This document shows, piece after piece, positions 20,798 through 31,089 of a DNA stretch of 64,000 nt; position 1 is the first letter of the stretch; the number at the start of each line of letters is the position of its first letter. The DNA is from Alphaproteobacteria bacterium (lineage in GTDB: Bacteria; Pseudomonadota; Alphaproteobacteria; MPNO01; UBA2964). Location of the stretch: positions 24,700 through 88,699 of the forward strand of contig WHUE01000004.1 in the NCBI GenBank assembly GCA_009377375.1, read 5' to 3'. Both the position numbers and the translations under genes were made by a program. Under the pieces are notes generated by a model. That model saw nothing but the letters and a program-made list of their open reading frames with translations, ran no database searches and was not told the origin of the DNA.

Positions 20798-21499
20798 ATG
20801 GATGGCGCGATGTTTGCAGCGTTCTTCAAGGCGATCGGGCAGTTCCCCGACCCGCGCATCCAGAGCGTGGTGTGGCGGGGCGTGCTGTATTCGATGGTGC
20901 TGTTCTTCGTCCTGATCGCGCTGGCGGGGTGGGGGTTCGGCGCGACGCGCGCGTTCGAGGCGGCCTGGGCGGAATGGATCGCGGACGCGCTCGGCTGGGG
21001 CGCGGCGGTGGTGGCCGCCGTCGTCCTGTTTCCGGGGGCGGTGCTCACCATCCTGTCGCTGATGCTGGACGAGATCGCCGAGGCGGTGGAGACGCGGCAC
21101 TACCCCGACCTGCCGCCCGCCCGCAGCCAGCCGGCAATGGAGGCGCTGGTCGCGGGGCTGAAGCTGTCCGGCGCGGTGATGATCTGGAACGTGCTGGCCC
21201 TGCCGCTCTACCTGGTTCCGGGGCTGAATGTTTTTGTTTTCTACGGGTTGAACGGGTATCTTCTCGGTCGCGAGTATTTCGAGCTGGTCGCCTGCCGCCG
21301 GCTCGATCCCGGGGGCGCGAAAGCGCTGTGGCGGGCGCGGCGGGGGACGATCTGGACCGGCGGTGTAGTGGTGGCAATGCTGCTGAGCATACCGCTGGTC
21401 AACTGGCTGATGCCGGTGATGGCCTGCGCGTTCATGCTGCATCTGTTCGAGGGCTTGCGGCGGGCGGCCGCAGGCGGGCAGATCGCGACAGCGCGGTAG
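20798..21499 (+). CDS. EI24-domain membrane protein
   Basis: About 233 residues with four to five hydrophobic helices (among them VLYSMVLFFVLIALAGW, WGAAVVAAVVLFPGAVLT and TGGVVVAMLLSIPLVNWLMPVM) and the family block GLNGYLLGREYFELVACRR. This is the EI24/CysZ-like family; CysZ relatives move sulfate, but for alphaproteobacterial EI24 proteins no function is established. The start could be the ATG at 20798 or at 20810; neither has a strong ribosome-binding site. Confidence 0.85.
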   Translation: MDGAMFAAFFKAIGQFPDPRIQSVVWRGVLYSMVLFFVLIALAGWGFGATRAFEAAWAEWIADALGWGAAVVAAVVLFPGAVLTILSLMLDEIAEAVETRHYPDLPPARSQPAMEALVAGLKLSGAVMIWNVLALPLYLVPGLNVFVFYGLNGYLLGREYFELVACRRLDPGGAKALWRARRGTIWTGGVVVAMLLSIPLVNWLMPVMACAFMLHLFEGLRRAAAGGQIATAR

Positions 21500-21569
21500 C
21501 ACGGCGGCAGTTATGCAGGATTTCGTCGCGCCTGCGCGCGGCGCAGCGAAGCGAAAGGGTGACAGGGCC

Positions 21570-22154
21570 ATGAGCAAGTTCGGCAACAAAACCGAAGACA
21601 GCAAGAAGCCTCTCGAGGCCGCCCCGGCAGCGGCCGCGCCTGCGGCGGCCGGCGCCGCCGCCGTTCCGCTGCCGCTGAAGCAGGGCACGTCCGCCCCCGC
21701 CGCCGCCCCGGCGATGCCGGCGCGCAAGCAGGTGGTGCGGCCGGAGATCGTCCGCCGGACGCGCGACTACACATCGGGTGTCGGGCGCGACGACCACGGG
21801 ATGGGCGGCGGCTTCAACGACAGCAAGAAGCTGATCGTCGGCCGCGACATCGCGCTGTCGGGCGAGATCAAGGCCTGCGAGAAGCTGGTCGTACAGGGCC
21901 GGGTCGAAGCCAATATGACCGATTGCAGCGAGATCGAGGTGACCGAGACCGGCACGTTCAAGGGCCAGGCCGAGGTGGACGTGGCCGAGATCGACGGCGC
22001 GTTCGAAGGATCGCTGATCGCGCGCGAGCTGCTGCTGATCCGCGCCAACGGCCACGTGACCGGCACCATCCGCTTCGGCCGGCTGGAAGTCGAGCGCGGC
22101 GGCGAGCTGATGGGCGACGTGCAGGTCTACAAGCCCGTGGGCGGCGAAGACTGA
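21570..22154 (+). CDS. Bactofilin (polymer-forming cytoskeletal protein)
   Basis: A 194-residue protein with an Ala/Pro-rich disordered N terminus and a C-terminal bactofilin beta-helix (about 85-185: KLIVGRDIALSGEIKACEKL, VQGRVEANM, VTGTIRFGRLEVERGGELMG). Bactofilins polymerise without nucleotide on the inner membrane face and organise envelope growth or stalks. The ATG at 21570 follows AAAGGG. It lies between an EI24 membrane protein and a small lipoprotein, all on the plus strand, probably one transcription unit. Confidence 0.93.
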   Translation: MSKFGNKTEDSKKPLEAAPAAAAPAAAGAAAVPLPLKQGTSAPAAAPAMPARKQVVRPEIVRRTRDYTSGVGRDDHGMGGGFNDSKKLIVGRDIALSGEIKACEKLVVQGRVEANMTDCSEIEVTETGTFKGQAEVDVAEIDGAFEGSLIARELLLIRANGHVTGTIRFGRLEVERGGELMGDVQVYKPVGGED

Positions 22155-22168
22155 TCCCCTGCCCGGAC

Positions 22169-22663
22169 ATGCCGGCATTGCGCCGCCTGCACCGCCTCCC
22201 CGCGCACGCCGCGGCGGCGCTGCTCTGCGCCGCCCTTGCCGGCTGCACCGCGGGGCCCCCGGCCCCGGCCGATGGCGGTCCGCCGGTGACGGCAGCGACG
22301 CCGGGGAGCGCCAGACCCGCGCCCGAAACCCCGCCCGCCGGCACCGCGTCGCGCAGCCCCGCGCCCGGCTCGGCGATCGAGGTGGACGCCGACCCGAAAC
22401 GGCTCGCCGGGCTCGACCGCGCCGGCCTGGCGAAGATCCTCGGCAAGCCCGCCTTTCAGCGCCTCGACGGCCCCGCCGCGCTGCTGCGCTACCGCGATCC
22501 CGCCTGCCTGCTGGACGTGTTCCTCTACCCCCCGCCCGGCAAGCGCGACGCCGAGAAGCGCGTCGACCATGTGGAGGCCCGCGCCGTCGACGGCGGCGCC
22601 GTCGCGGTTCGCGACTGCTTCGCCGCGCTGCTGCGCGCCCGCGCGACGCAGGAGAAGGGTTAG
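22169..22663 (+). CDS. Predicted lipoprotein, unknown function
   Basis: 164 residues. A signal peptide ends in LCAALAGC (Cys at 28), followed by a long Pro/Ala-rich linker. The folded part runs from about 70 to 160 (IEVDADPKRLAGLDRAGLAKILGKP, then LLRYRDPACLLDVFLYPP), with two cysteines (ACLLD, RDCFA) that could form a disulfide. Its LAGLDRAGLAKILGKPAF part resembles small periplasmic proteins of the SmpA/BamE-like size class, but I cannot assign a family. It starts 14 bases after the bactofilin stop and converges with nth. Confidence 0.75.
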   Translation: MPALRRLHRLPAHAAAALLCAALAGCTAGPPAPADGGPPVTAATPGSARPAPETPPAGTASRSPAPGSAIEVDADPKRLAGLDRAGLAKILGKPAFQRLDGPAALLRYRDPACLLDVFLYPPPGKRDAEKRVDHVEARAVDGGAVAVRDCFAALLRARATQEKG

Positions 22664-22668
22664 CCCCG

Positions 22669-23313
22669 TCAGGCGACCAGCGTCTTTGCCTTGAACTGGC
22701 AGAGGTCGATGACCGGGCAGGCCGGGCAGTCGGGCTTGCGCGCCTTGCAGATATAGCGCCCGTGCAGGATCAGCCAGTGATGGGCGTGCAGCTTCCACCT
22801 GTCCGGCGTGCGGCGCAGCAGCGCGTCCTCCACCGCCTCGACGGTCTTGCCGGGCGCGAGCCCGGTGCGGTTGCCGACGCGGAAGATGTGGGTGTCCACC
22901 GCGATGGTCGGCTCGCCGAAGGCGATGTTGAGCACCACGTTGGCGGTCTTGCGCCCGACCCCGGGCAGCGCGACCAGCGCATCGCGGTCCCGCGGCACCG
23001 CGCCGGCGTGACGCTCGATCAACAGCTCCGACAGGCGGATGACGTTCTTCGCCTTGTTGCGGTAGAGCCCGATGGTCTTGATGCAGTCGCGCAGCCGCGC
23101 CTCGCCCAGCGCGACCATCTTTTCCGGCGTGTCGGCCGCCGCGAAGAGCGGCCCCGTGGCCTTGTTGACGCCGACATCGGTCGCCTGGGCCGACAGCACC
23201 ACGGCGACCAGCAGCGTGTACGGGTTGATGAAATGCAGCTCGCCCCGCGGCTCCGGATCGCGTTCCGACAGCCGGCGGTAGAACTCGTCCACGGTCTTCA
23301 GCGTCATGGCCAT
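22669..23313 (-). CDS. nth: Endonuclease III
   Basis: A 214-residue DNA glycosylase/AP lyase that removes oxidised pyrimidines in base-excision repair. The helix-hairpin-helix LPGVGRKTANVVL includes the catalytic Lys, and VDTHIFRVGNRTGL the catalytic Asp. The C-terminal cysteine pattern C-x6-C-x2-C-x5-C binds the 4Fe-4S cluster (CKARKPDCPACPVIDLC). Every key residue is present. Confidence 0.97.
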   Translation of the reverse strand: MAMTLKTVDEFYRRLSERDPEPRGELHFINPYTLLVAVVLSAQATDVGVNKATGPLFAAADTPEKMVALGEARLRDCIKTIGLYRNKAKNVIRLSELLIERHAGAVPRDRDALVALPGVGRKTANVVLNIAFGEPTIAVDTHIFRVGNRTGLAPGKTVEAVEDALLRRTPDRWKLHAHHWLILHGRYICKARKPDCPACPVIDLCQFKAKTLVA

Positions 23314-23422
23314 GGCGCGATCTTAGAGCCGCCGCAAGATGCCGTCACCCCGGCGGCCGTCGTTAACCGGTTAACACACCGGCCCTTGCGCGAGGCGGGA
23401 CCGCGCCCCTATCTTTAAGCCC

Positions 23423-23965
23423 ATGTCCGGTACGCCAACAGAGATCACGGCGGACGAGGCCGGGGCGCTCGCCGCGCCCGCCCGCTTCGACGCCGTGCTG
23501 CATCCGCACACCAGCCTGAGCCCCCGCGGCTTCCTGCTGTTCATGATGCTGCTCTGCCTGGTCAGCTTCACGGCGGGCATCGCCTTCATGCTGGCGGGGG
23601 CGTGGCCGGTGCTCGGCTTCATGGGGCTCGACGTCGCCATCGTCTGGTTCGCCTTCCGGGCAAGCTACCGGGCGGCGCGGCGCTACGAGCGGCTTCTGCT
23701 CACCGACAGCGTCCTGACGGTGGAGCGGATCAGCCCGGCGGGCGAACGGCGCACGTGGCGGTTCCAGCCCTACTGGCTGTCGGTGATCCTCGACGACCCG
23801 CCCGGCCCGGACAGCGCGCTGCTGCTGCGCAGCCACGGCAGGGCGCTGGAGATCGGCAAGTTCCTCACCCCCGGCGAGAAGCGCGAGCTGGCCGAGGCGC
23901 TGCGCGCCGAGCTCCGCCGCCTGCGCGAGCCCGCAATGCCCGCTGCCGAAGAAGCCGAGACCTGA
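23423..23965 (+). CDS. DUF2244 integral membrane protein
   Basis: A 180-residue protein with two closely spaced transmembrane helices (about 33-53 and 56-75: FLLFMMLLCLVSFTAGIAF, VLGFMGLDVAIVWFAF). A cytoplasmic domain follows, with the DUF2244 blocks ERLLLTDSVLTVER and GRALEIGKFLTPGEK. The family is widespread in alphaproteobacteria and uncharacterised. A possible -10 (TATCTT) ends only seven bases before the ATG and no ribosome-binding site is seen, so the mRNA may be leaderless. Confidence 0.88.
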   Translation: MSGTPTEITADEAGALAAPARFDAVLHPHTSLSPRGFLLFMMLLCLVSFTAGIAFMLAGAWPVLGFMGLDVAIVWFAFRASYRAARRYERLLLTDSVLTVERISPAGERRTWRFQPYWLSVILDDPPGPDSALLLRSHGRALEIGKFLTPGEKRELAEALRAELRRLREPAMPAAEEAET

Positions 23966-23986
23966 GTCCGGGAGATTCGGGCACCC

Positions 23987-24802
23987 TCAGTCCCCGCTGA
24001 GCCCCAGCACGTCCTGCATGGAATAGAGGCCCGGCGTCCGGTCCCGCGCCCAGAGGGCGGCGCGGACGGCGCCGCGGGCGAAGATCTGGCGGGAGGCGGC
24101 CTTGTGGGTGAGCTCCAGCCGCTCGCCGTCGGCGGCGAAGATCACGGAATGGTCGCCGGTGACGTCGCCGCCGCGCAGCGTCGCGAATCCGATATCGCCG
24201 CGCCGCCGCGGGCCGGTCTGGCCGTGGCGGGTGAAGATTCCGGTCTCGTCCAGCGCCACGCCGCGGGCCTCGGCGGCCGCCCGCCCCAGCCCCAGCGCGG
24301 TGCCCGACGGGGCGTCGACCTTGTGCCGATGGTGCATCTCCACGATCTCGATGTCGAACTCGTCGTCGAGCAGCGCGGCGACCTGGCGGGTCAGCGCGAA
24401 CAGCACGTTGACGGCGAGGCTCATGTTCGGCGCGTAGACCACGGGCACGTTGCGCGCGGTGTTGCGCAGCACGGTTTCCTGGTCGCCGTCGAGCCCGGTG
24501 GTGCCGATCACATGGATGCAGCCGGCACTCGAGGCGATCTTCGAATTGCGGATCGTCGCCTCGGGGACCGAGAACTCGATCACCGCCTCGGCGGCGCGGA
24601 ACAGGTCATCGGCGTTGTCGGTCACGGTCACGCCGATCTCGCCGATCCCGGCGAGCATGCCGGCGTCCCTGCCGACAGCAGGGCTGCCGTGGGTTTCCGC
24701 CGCCGCCACGACGACGCAGCCGGCGGTTTCCGTCACCTGGCGGATCACCGCGCCGCCCATGCGCCCGGCCGCGCCGACCACGCCGATCTTCATGTCCGCC
24801 AT
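23987..24802 (-). CDS. dapB: 4-hydroxy-tetrahydrodipicolinate reductase
   Basis: A 271-residue enzyme reducing hydroxy-tetrahydrodipicolinate with NAD(P)H in the lysine/diaminopimelate pathway. GVVGAAGRMGGAV is the nucleotide-binding loop, and EMHHRHKVDAPSGTAL the active-site block with the catalytic His and the substrate-binding Lys and SGT. The ATG at 24802 follows GGAGG by five bases. It is the last gene of the minus-strand dnaK-dnaJ-NQO1/UbiA-dapB run. Confidence 0.97.
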   Translation of the reverse strand: MADMKIGVVGAAGRMGGAVIRQVTETAGCVVVAAAETHGSPAVGRDAGMLAGIGEIGVTVTDNADDLFRAAEAVIEFSVPEATIRNSKIASSAGCIHVIGTTGLDGDQETVLRNTARNVPVVYAPNMSLAVNVLFALTRQVAALLDDEFDIEIVEMHHRHKVDAPSGTALGLGRAAAEARGVALDETGIFTRHGQTGPRRRGDIGFATLRGGDVTGDHSVIFAADGERLELTHKAASRQIFARGAVRAALWARDRTPGLYSMQDVLGLSGD

Positions 24803-24877
24803 CGAAACCTCCATACGCGTTCGCGCGGAGTTAAGCACAGGGCAGGCGGGCAGGGAACGGCCGCGGCCTCCGCCGGG

Positions 24878-26452
24878 TCACAGCAGGTACAGCAGCGGCC
24901 CGACCGCGAACCACACCATGTAGCCGAGGGCGCAGACGAGGATGCCGTCGATCCGCCGCGCCGGCCCCGGCGGGGCGGCGTGCAGCCGCGCGAGCAGCCA
25001 GACGAGGAGCGCGCCGTGCAGCAATATCGGCACCAGCACCGGCGCGAACGCCGACCCGCCCGACCCCCGCAGGCTGACCGACACAGCGGCGGCGGCGGCC
25101 AGCACGACGGCGGCGGCCGCGATCGCGACAGCCGGGCGCGCGCCGAAGCGCACGGCCAGCGTCCGCTTGCCGACGGCGGCGTCGGCGTCGCGGTCTGGCA
25201 GGGCGGCGAGGGCGATGGCCGGCAGGATCGACAACGCCAGCGGCGCGCCGAGCAGCCAGGGCAGGGCGCTGGCGGGCGCGCCGCCGAACAGCAGGAAGCC
25301 GACGACCGGCACGCCCACGCCATGGGTCAGCGCGACGTCCAGCTCGCCCAGCGTGCGCCAGGACAGGCGGACGGGCGGCAGGGTGTAGCAGATCGCGAGG
25401 ACGGAGAGGGCGGCCAGCGCCGCGAGCCAGGGCAGCGCCGGGGCGGGGGCGAGAATGGCGGCGACGGCGGCCAGCGCCCAGCCGGCCACGAAGCAGCCGA
25501 GCGCGGCACGGGCGAGCGCCCGGCGCGACAGGGCGCCGTCGGCGAGCACGCGCGAGCCCCCGTTGAACGGCCCGGCATTGGCGTTGCAAATGTCGGATTC
25601 GTAATCGACGATCTCGTTGACGAAGACGGTCGCCGCCTCGATCAGGAACAGCGCGGCATAGACGGTCCAGAACGCCGCGGCGCCGAGCGCGTCCGCCCCG
25701 CCCGCCGCCACCGCGCCCAGCGCATAGGCCGCCCAGGTCATCGGATAGAACTGCAACCGGACCGCCCGCAGCCAGGCGCCGGCCAGCCCGAGGACCCTCC
25801 GCGTCCGGCCCGGCCCGGCGGCGCCGCGCAGCGCCGCGCCCTCCTTCGCCGCCCTGGCGATCCAGCGGTCGCGCTGCGCGGCGTCGGACTTGCGCACGGG
25901 GCCGAAGGCGGTGACGCGCACCGGCCCGATGCCGCAGAAGCCCAGCGTCGCCCGCGCCATCGCGTTGTGCCCCGGCCTGACGTACAGAAAGCGGTAGACC
26001 GGGCCCGGCGTGTCCATGGTGGTGATGAGATGGGCGGTGCGGCCGCCGAGCCTGCCCTCGAACCCGGTCAATCCGCCGGATTCGGCGAAGGCGAAGCCGG
26101 GCCTGAGGATGCGGTCGAGAAACGCCTTCATCAGCGCCGGATAGGTCCCCCACCAGGTGGGATAGACGAGGACGAGATGGTCCGCCCAGAGGATCGCCTC
26201 TTCCGCCGCGCGCAGGTCAGGCTCCATCGCCTGGTCGTTGATGCTCGGCGCGACCACGTCGCGGGCGAAGGCCATGCTGGCGAGGTCGAGCCGGCGCAGA
26301 TCCGCCCCCGCCTCGCGCGCCGCCCCGGCATAGGCGTCGGCGAGCGCGCCGCAGAGCGATTTCCGCCGCGGATGGCCGAATATCAGCAGAACGCGCGGCG
26401 CGCGGCCGCCGGCACGGGCCCCATCTACGGCCGGCTTCACGGCGGTATCCAT
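24878..26452 (-). CDS. NAD(P)H:quinone oxidoreductase fused to a UbiA prenyltransferase
   Basis: A 524-residue fusion. Residues 18-205 are a flavodoxin-fold quinone reductase of the NQO1/MdaB/YwrO group (VLLIFGHPRRKSLCGALADAY is the FMN/FAD phosphate region; YPTWWGTYPALMKAFLDRIL the flavin-ring strand-loop). Residues 225-524 are a UbiA-type polytopic prenyltransferase: NEIVDYESD (279-287) is the first Asp-rich motif (NxxxDxxxD) and LPDRDADAAVGKRT the second, both needed for Mg-prenyl diphosphate. The two halves would join quinone reduction to aromatic prenylation in one membrane protein. The acceptor is unknown; no menaquinone or ubiquinone genes are adjacent. It is encoded between dnaJ and dapB. 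Confidence 0.88.
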   Translation of the reverse strand: MDTAVKPAVDGARAGGRAPRVLLIFGHPRRKSLCGALADAYAGAAREAGADLRRLDLASMAFARDVVAPSINDQAMEPDLRAAEEAILWADHLVLVYPTWWGTYPALMKAFLDRILRPGFAFAESGGLTGFEGRLGGRTAHLITTMDTPGPVYRFLYVRPGHNAMARATLGFCGIGPVRVTAFGPVRKSDAAQRDRWIARAAKEGAALRGAAGPGRTRRVLGLAGAWLRAVRLQFYPMTWAAYALGAVAAGGADALGAAAFWTVYAALFLIEAATVFVNEIVDYESDICNANAGPFNGGSRVLADGALSRRALARAALGCFVAGWALAAVAAILAPAPALPWLAALAALSVLAICYTLPPVRLSWRTLGELDVALTHGVGVPVVGFLLFGGAPASALPWLLGAPLALSILPAIALAALPDRDADAAVGKRTLAVRFGARPAVAIAAAAVVLAAAAAVSVSLRGSGGSAFAPVLVPILLHGALLVWLLARLHAAPPGPARRIDGILVCALGYMVWFAVGPLLYLL

Positions 26453-26498
26453 CCCATAGGTATGGGGACGGCCGTGGCGCGGCGCAACGCGCCGCGGC

Positions 26499-27650
26499 TT
26501 ACTCGGTGAGGTCTTCCCAGAACTCCTTCGCCTTGGCGAAGAAGCCTTCGGATTCGGGGCTGGTGGATTTGGCGCCGCGCTTCTTGCCCAGGTTTTCGAA
26601 TTCGCGCAGCTTTTCCTGCTGGTCCTTGGTGAGGTTGACCGGGGTTTCCACCGTCACCTCGATATACATGTCGCCGCGGCCGCGGCCGTGCAGCCCGACC
26701 ATGCCCTTGCCGCGCAGGCGGAAGCGGTGGCCGTTCTGGGTGCCGGCGGGGATGGAGACCTTGGCGCGCCCGCCCTCGACCGTCGGCACCTCGACCGCGC
26801 CGCCGAGCGCCGCGGTGGTCATGGGGATCGGCACGCTGCAGAACACGTTGGCGCCGTCGCGCTGGAACAGCGGATGCGCGGCGATGGCGATGAAGATATA
26901 GAGATCGCCGGGCGGGGCGCCGTTGGCCCCGGCCTCGCCCTCGCCGGTGAGGCGGATGCGGGTGCCGTCCTCCACCCCGGCGGGGATGTTGACGGACAGG
27001 GTCTTTTCCTTGCGCACGCGGCCGGCGCCCTGGCAGGACTTGCATGGGTCCTCGATGGTCTGGCCCGCGCCGCGGCATTGCGGGCAGGTGCGCTCCACCG
27101 TGAAGAATCCCTGCTGGGTGCGGACCTTGCCGGCGCCCCCGCAGGCGGGGCAGGCGCTGGGCGCGCTGCCCTTGGCCGCCCCGGACCCGCCGCAATGCTC
27201 GCAGGCGACCGAGGTGGGCACGCGGATGCGCGTCTCGCGCCCCTTGTAGGCATCCTCGAGGCTGATCTCCAGGTTGTAGCGCAGGTCGGCCCCGCGCCGG
27301 CGGGCATTGCCGCGCCGGCCGGAGCCGCCGACGAAATCGCCGAACATCTCGTCGAAGATATCGGCGAAGCCGGCGCCGAAACCGCCCGCGCCGCCGCCGC
27401 TGAAGCCGCCGGCCCCGCCGGAGCCGTCGAACGCGGCGTGGCCGAACTGGTCGTAGGCGGCGCGCTTCTGGTCGTCCTTCAGGACGTCATAGGCCTCGCT
27501 GATTTCCTTGAACCGGTTCTCGGCCGAGACATCGCCCGGATTGCGGTCCGGGTGATACTGCATGGCCAGCTTGCGGTAGGCGCGCTTGAGGTCGTCCGCG
27601 CTCGCCGAACGGGAGACGCCAAGCGCCTCATAGTAGTCCTGCTTGGCCAT
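26499..27650 (-). CDS. dnaJ: Chaperone DnaJ
   Basis: A 383-residue type I Hsp40 that delivers substrates to DnaK and stimulates its ATPase. The J domain has the HPD triad ([10 protein letters not shown]), followed by a Gly/Phe-rich linker. Four CxxCxGxG zinc repeats follow ([32 protein letters not shown]), then the C-terminal substrate-binding domains. It is 41 bases downstream of dnaK, as in most proteobacteria, and shares its transcript. Confidence 0.98.
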   Translation of the reverse strand: MAKQDYYEALGVSRSASADDLKRAYRKLAMQYHPDRNPGDVSAENRFKEISEAYDVLKDDQKRAAYDQFGHAAFDGSGGAGGFSGGGAGGFGAGFADIFDEMFGDFVGGSGRRGNARRRGADLRYNLEISLEDAYKGRETRIRVPTSVACEHCGGSGAAKGSAPSACPACGGAGKVRTQQGFFTVERTCPQCRGAGQTIEDPCKSCQGAGRVRKEKTLSVNIPAGVEDGTRIRLTGEGEAGANGAPPGDLYIFIAIAAHPLFQRDGANVFCSVPIPMTTAALGGAVEVPTVEGGRAKVSIPAGTQNGHRFRLRGKGMVGLHGRGRGDMYIEVTVETPVNLTKDQQEKLREFENLGKKRGAKSTSPESEGFFAKAKEFWEDLTE

Positions 27651-27691
27651 CGATGAGCCTCCGCCGACCGATACGCGTCCCGCTCAACCGG

Positions 27692-29638
<1,947 letters not shown>

Positions 29639-29726
29639 GACATCCTCTTTCACTGTGGCAGGTCTTCCGGCCCGCTGCGGGCGCAGCCGGCTAACCCCCG
29701 AATAGACGTTGTGTATACGCTACCGG

Positions 29727-29757
29727 CTATATAGGGACCCCGGAACTGGCCCGCAAG
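29727..29757 (-). promoter_or_regulatory. Heat-shock (sigma-32-like) promoter of dnaK
   Basis: On the minus strand CTTG (29757-29754), 18 bases, then CCTATATAG (29735-29727). This matches the alphaproteobacterial RpoH consensus CTTG-N17/18-CYTATNT. It lies 89 bases upstream of the dnaK ATG. Confidence 0.7.
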
Positions 29758-29777
29758 CGCGGAATGGCCCGGCCCGT

Positions 29778-29801
29778 GGGCGCGAAAGCACTTTCGCGCC
29801 C
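29778..29801. promoter_or_regulatory. Perfect 11-bp inverted repeat between dnaK and the TctC gene
   Basis: GGGCGCGAAAG and its exact complement are separated by only two bases (CA). The tiny loop and absence of a T-run argue against a terminator; it looks more like a dimeric regulator site upstream of the dnaK promoter and between two divergent genes. Confidence 0.5.
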
Positions 29802-29928
29802 AGCCGTTAATACACCGTTTACGCTGTGCTTGCGCAACCCCGCCGCCGGTGAGACCATCCGCCATCGCAACCGGCCGCGCAAGAACGGCCGGGCCGGAAT
29901 GGTTTCATGTCAGGGAAAGGGTTCTCAC

Positions 29929-30954
29929 ATGCGCATGTTTTCCACGATCGCCGCCGCGATCGCGCTGTCCGCAACAGCCGGCGCGGCCCAGGCCGCCGAC
30001 GCGTTCTACGACGGCAAGACGGTCAAGCTGGTCAATTTCGGCGGCGCGGCGGGGTCCTATGCCATCTACACCCGCATCTTCGCCAACCATGTCGGCAAGC
30101 ACATTCCGGGCAAGCCGAACGTCGTGGTCGACTTCATGGGCGGCGGCGGCGGGCTGAAGGGGCAGAACTACCTCGCCAACGCGGCGCCCCGCGACGGGCT
30201 GTTCATCGGCATGCCCATGCCGTCGGCGATCACCGCGCCGCTCATCCATCCGAAAAACGCCCGGTTCGACCCGGCCAAGTTCAAGTGGTTCGGCAACCTC
30301 ACCCAGCTCCAGACCGGGCTCGGCGTGTGGAAGGCCACGACCAAGGTGCGCTCGATCGAGGACGCCAAGAAGACCGAGGTGGTCATCGGCTCCAGCGGCA
30401 AGACGTCGGAGCTCACCCTGACGCCGCAGCTTCTGAACTCCATCATCGGCACCAAGTTCAAGATCGTGCAGGGCTACAAGTCGCTCGGGCCGATCAACCT
30501 GGCGCTGGAGAAGGGGGAGGTTCAGGGCCGTTCGGGCGGCATGACCGCCTGGCATCCCCTGAAGCCGGAATGGTTCCAGCCGGAAAACAAGATCGCGTTC
30601 CTGACGCAGGTCGGCATGTCGCGCCATCCGGCGATCCCGGACGTGCCGCTGGTCACCGAGCTGACGACGAACGAGGACGACCGCCTGGTGCTGGAGCTGC
30701 TGTCGCGCTCCACCGTGCTCACCCGGCCGGTCGCCGGGCCGCCGGGCATGCCCAGCGAGCGGGTCGAGGTGATGCGCGCGGCGTTCGACGCCACGCTGAA
30801 GGATCCTGAGTTCGTCGCCGAGATGAAGAAGCGGCGGATGCAGATGATCAGCCCGATGACCTGGCAGGAGATCGACAAGTTCGTCGCCGAAACCCAGGCC
30901 ACCCCGGCCCACATCGTCAAGCGCTTCCAGGACGTCCTGGGGGTGAAGGGCTGA
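29929..30954 (+). CDS. TctC-like tripartite tricarboxylate transporter binding protein
   Basis: A 341-residue periplasmic binding protein. The first 23 residues are a signal peptide (IAAAIALSATAGAAQAADA). The mature part follows the Bug/TctC fold: VKLVNFGGAAGSYAIYTRIFA, GGGGGLKGQNYLANAAP (ligand-phosphate-like loop) and IGSSGKTSELTLTPQLL. Such proteins bind carboxylates or amides and feed TctAB. No tctA or tctB is adjacent, so it is an orphan. The start is the first of two nearby ATGs, preceded by AAAGGG; it is divergent from dnaK. Confidence 0.85.
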   Translation: MRMFSTIAAAIALSATAGAAQAADAFYDGKTVKLVNFGGAAGSYAIYTRIFANHVGKHIPGKPNVVVDFMGGGGGLKGQNYLANAAPRDGLFIGMPMPSAITAPLIHPKNARFDPAKFKWFGNLTQLQTGLGVWKATTKVRSIEDAKKTEVVIGSSGKTSELTLTPQLLNSIIGTKFKIVQGYKSLGPINLALEKGEVQGRSGGMTAWHPLKPEWFQPENKIAFLTQVGMSRHPAIPDVPLVTELTTNEDDRLVLELLSRSTVLTRPVAGPPGMPSERVEVMRAAFDATLKDPEFVAEMKKRRMQMISPMTWQEIDKFVAETQATPAHIVKRFQDVLGVKG

Positions 30955-30988
30955 TCCCGGCCGCCTCACGCGCGGACACGCGAACATG

Positions 30989-31018
30989 AAGGCTCCGCTG
31001 GCGACGGCGGGGCCTTTT
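30989..31018 (+). terminator. Rho-independent terminator after the TctC gene
   Basis: AAGGCTCCGC pairs with GCGGGGCCTT (one G-T wobble) around an eight-base loop, followed by TTTT, 35 bases after the stop of the TctC-like gene. Confidence 0.75.
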
Positions 31019-31089
31019 CCGTTCACCGCCCCGCAATCAGGCCGAAACGATCCCGGCCCGCATCGCCTCGCGTTCGATCCGCTCGCCCA

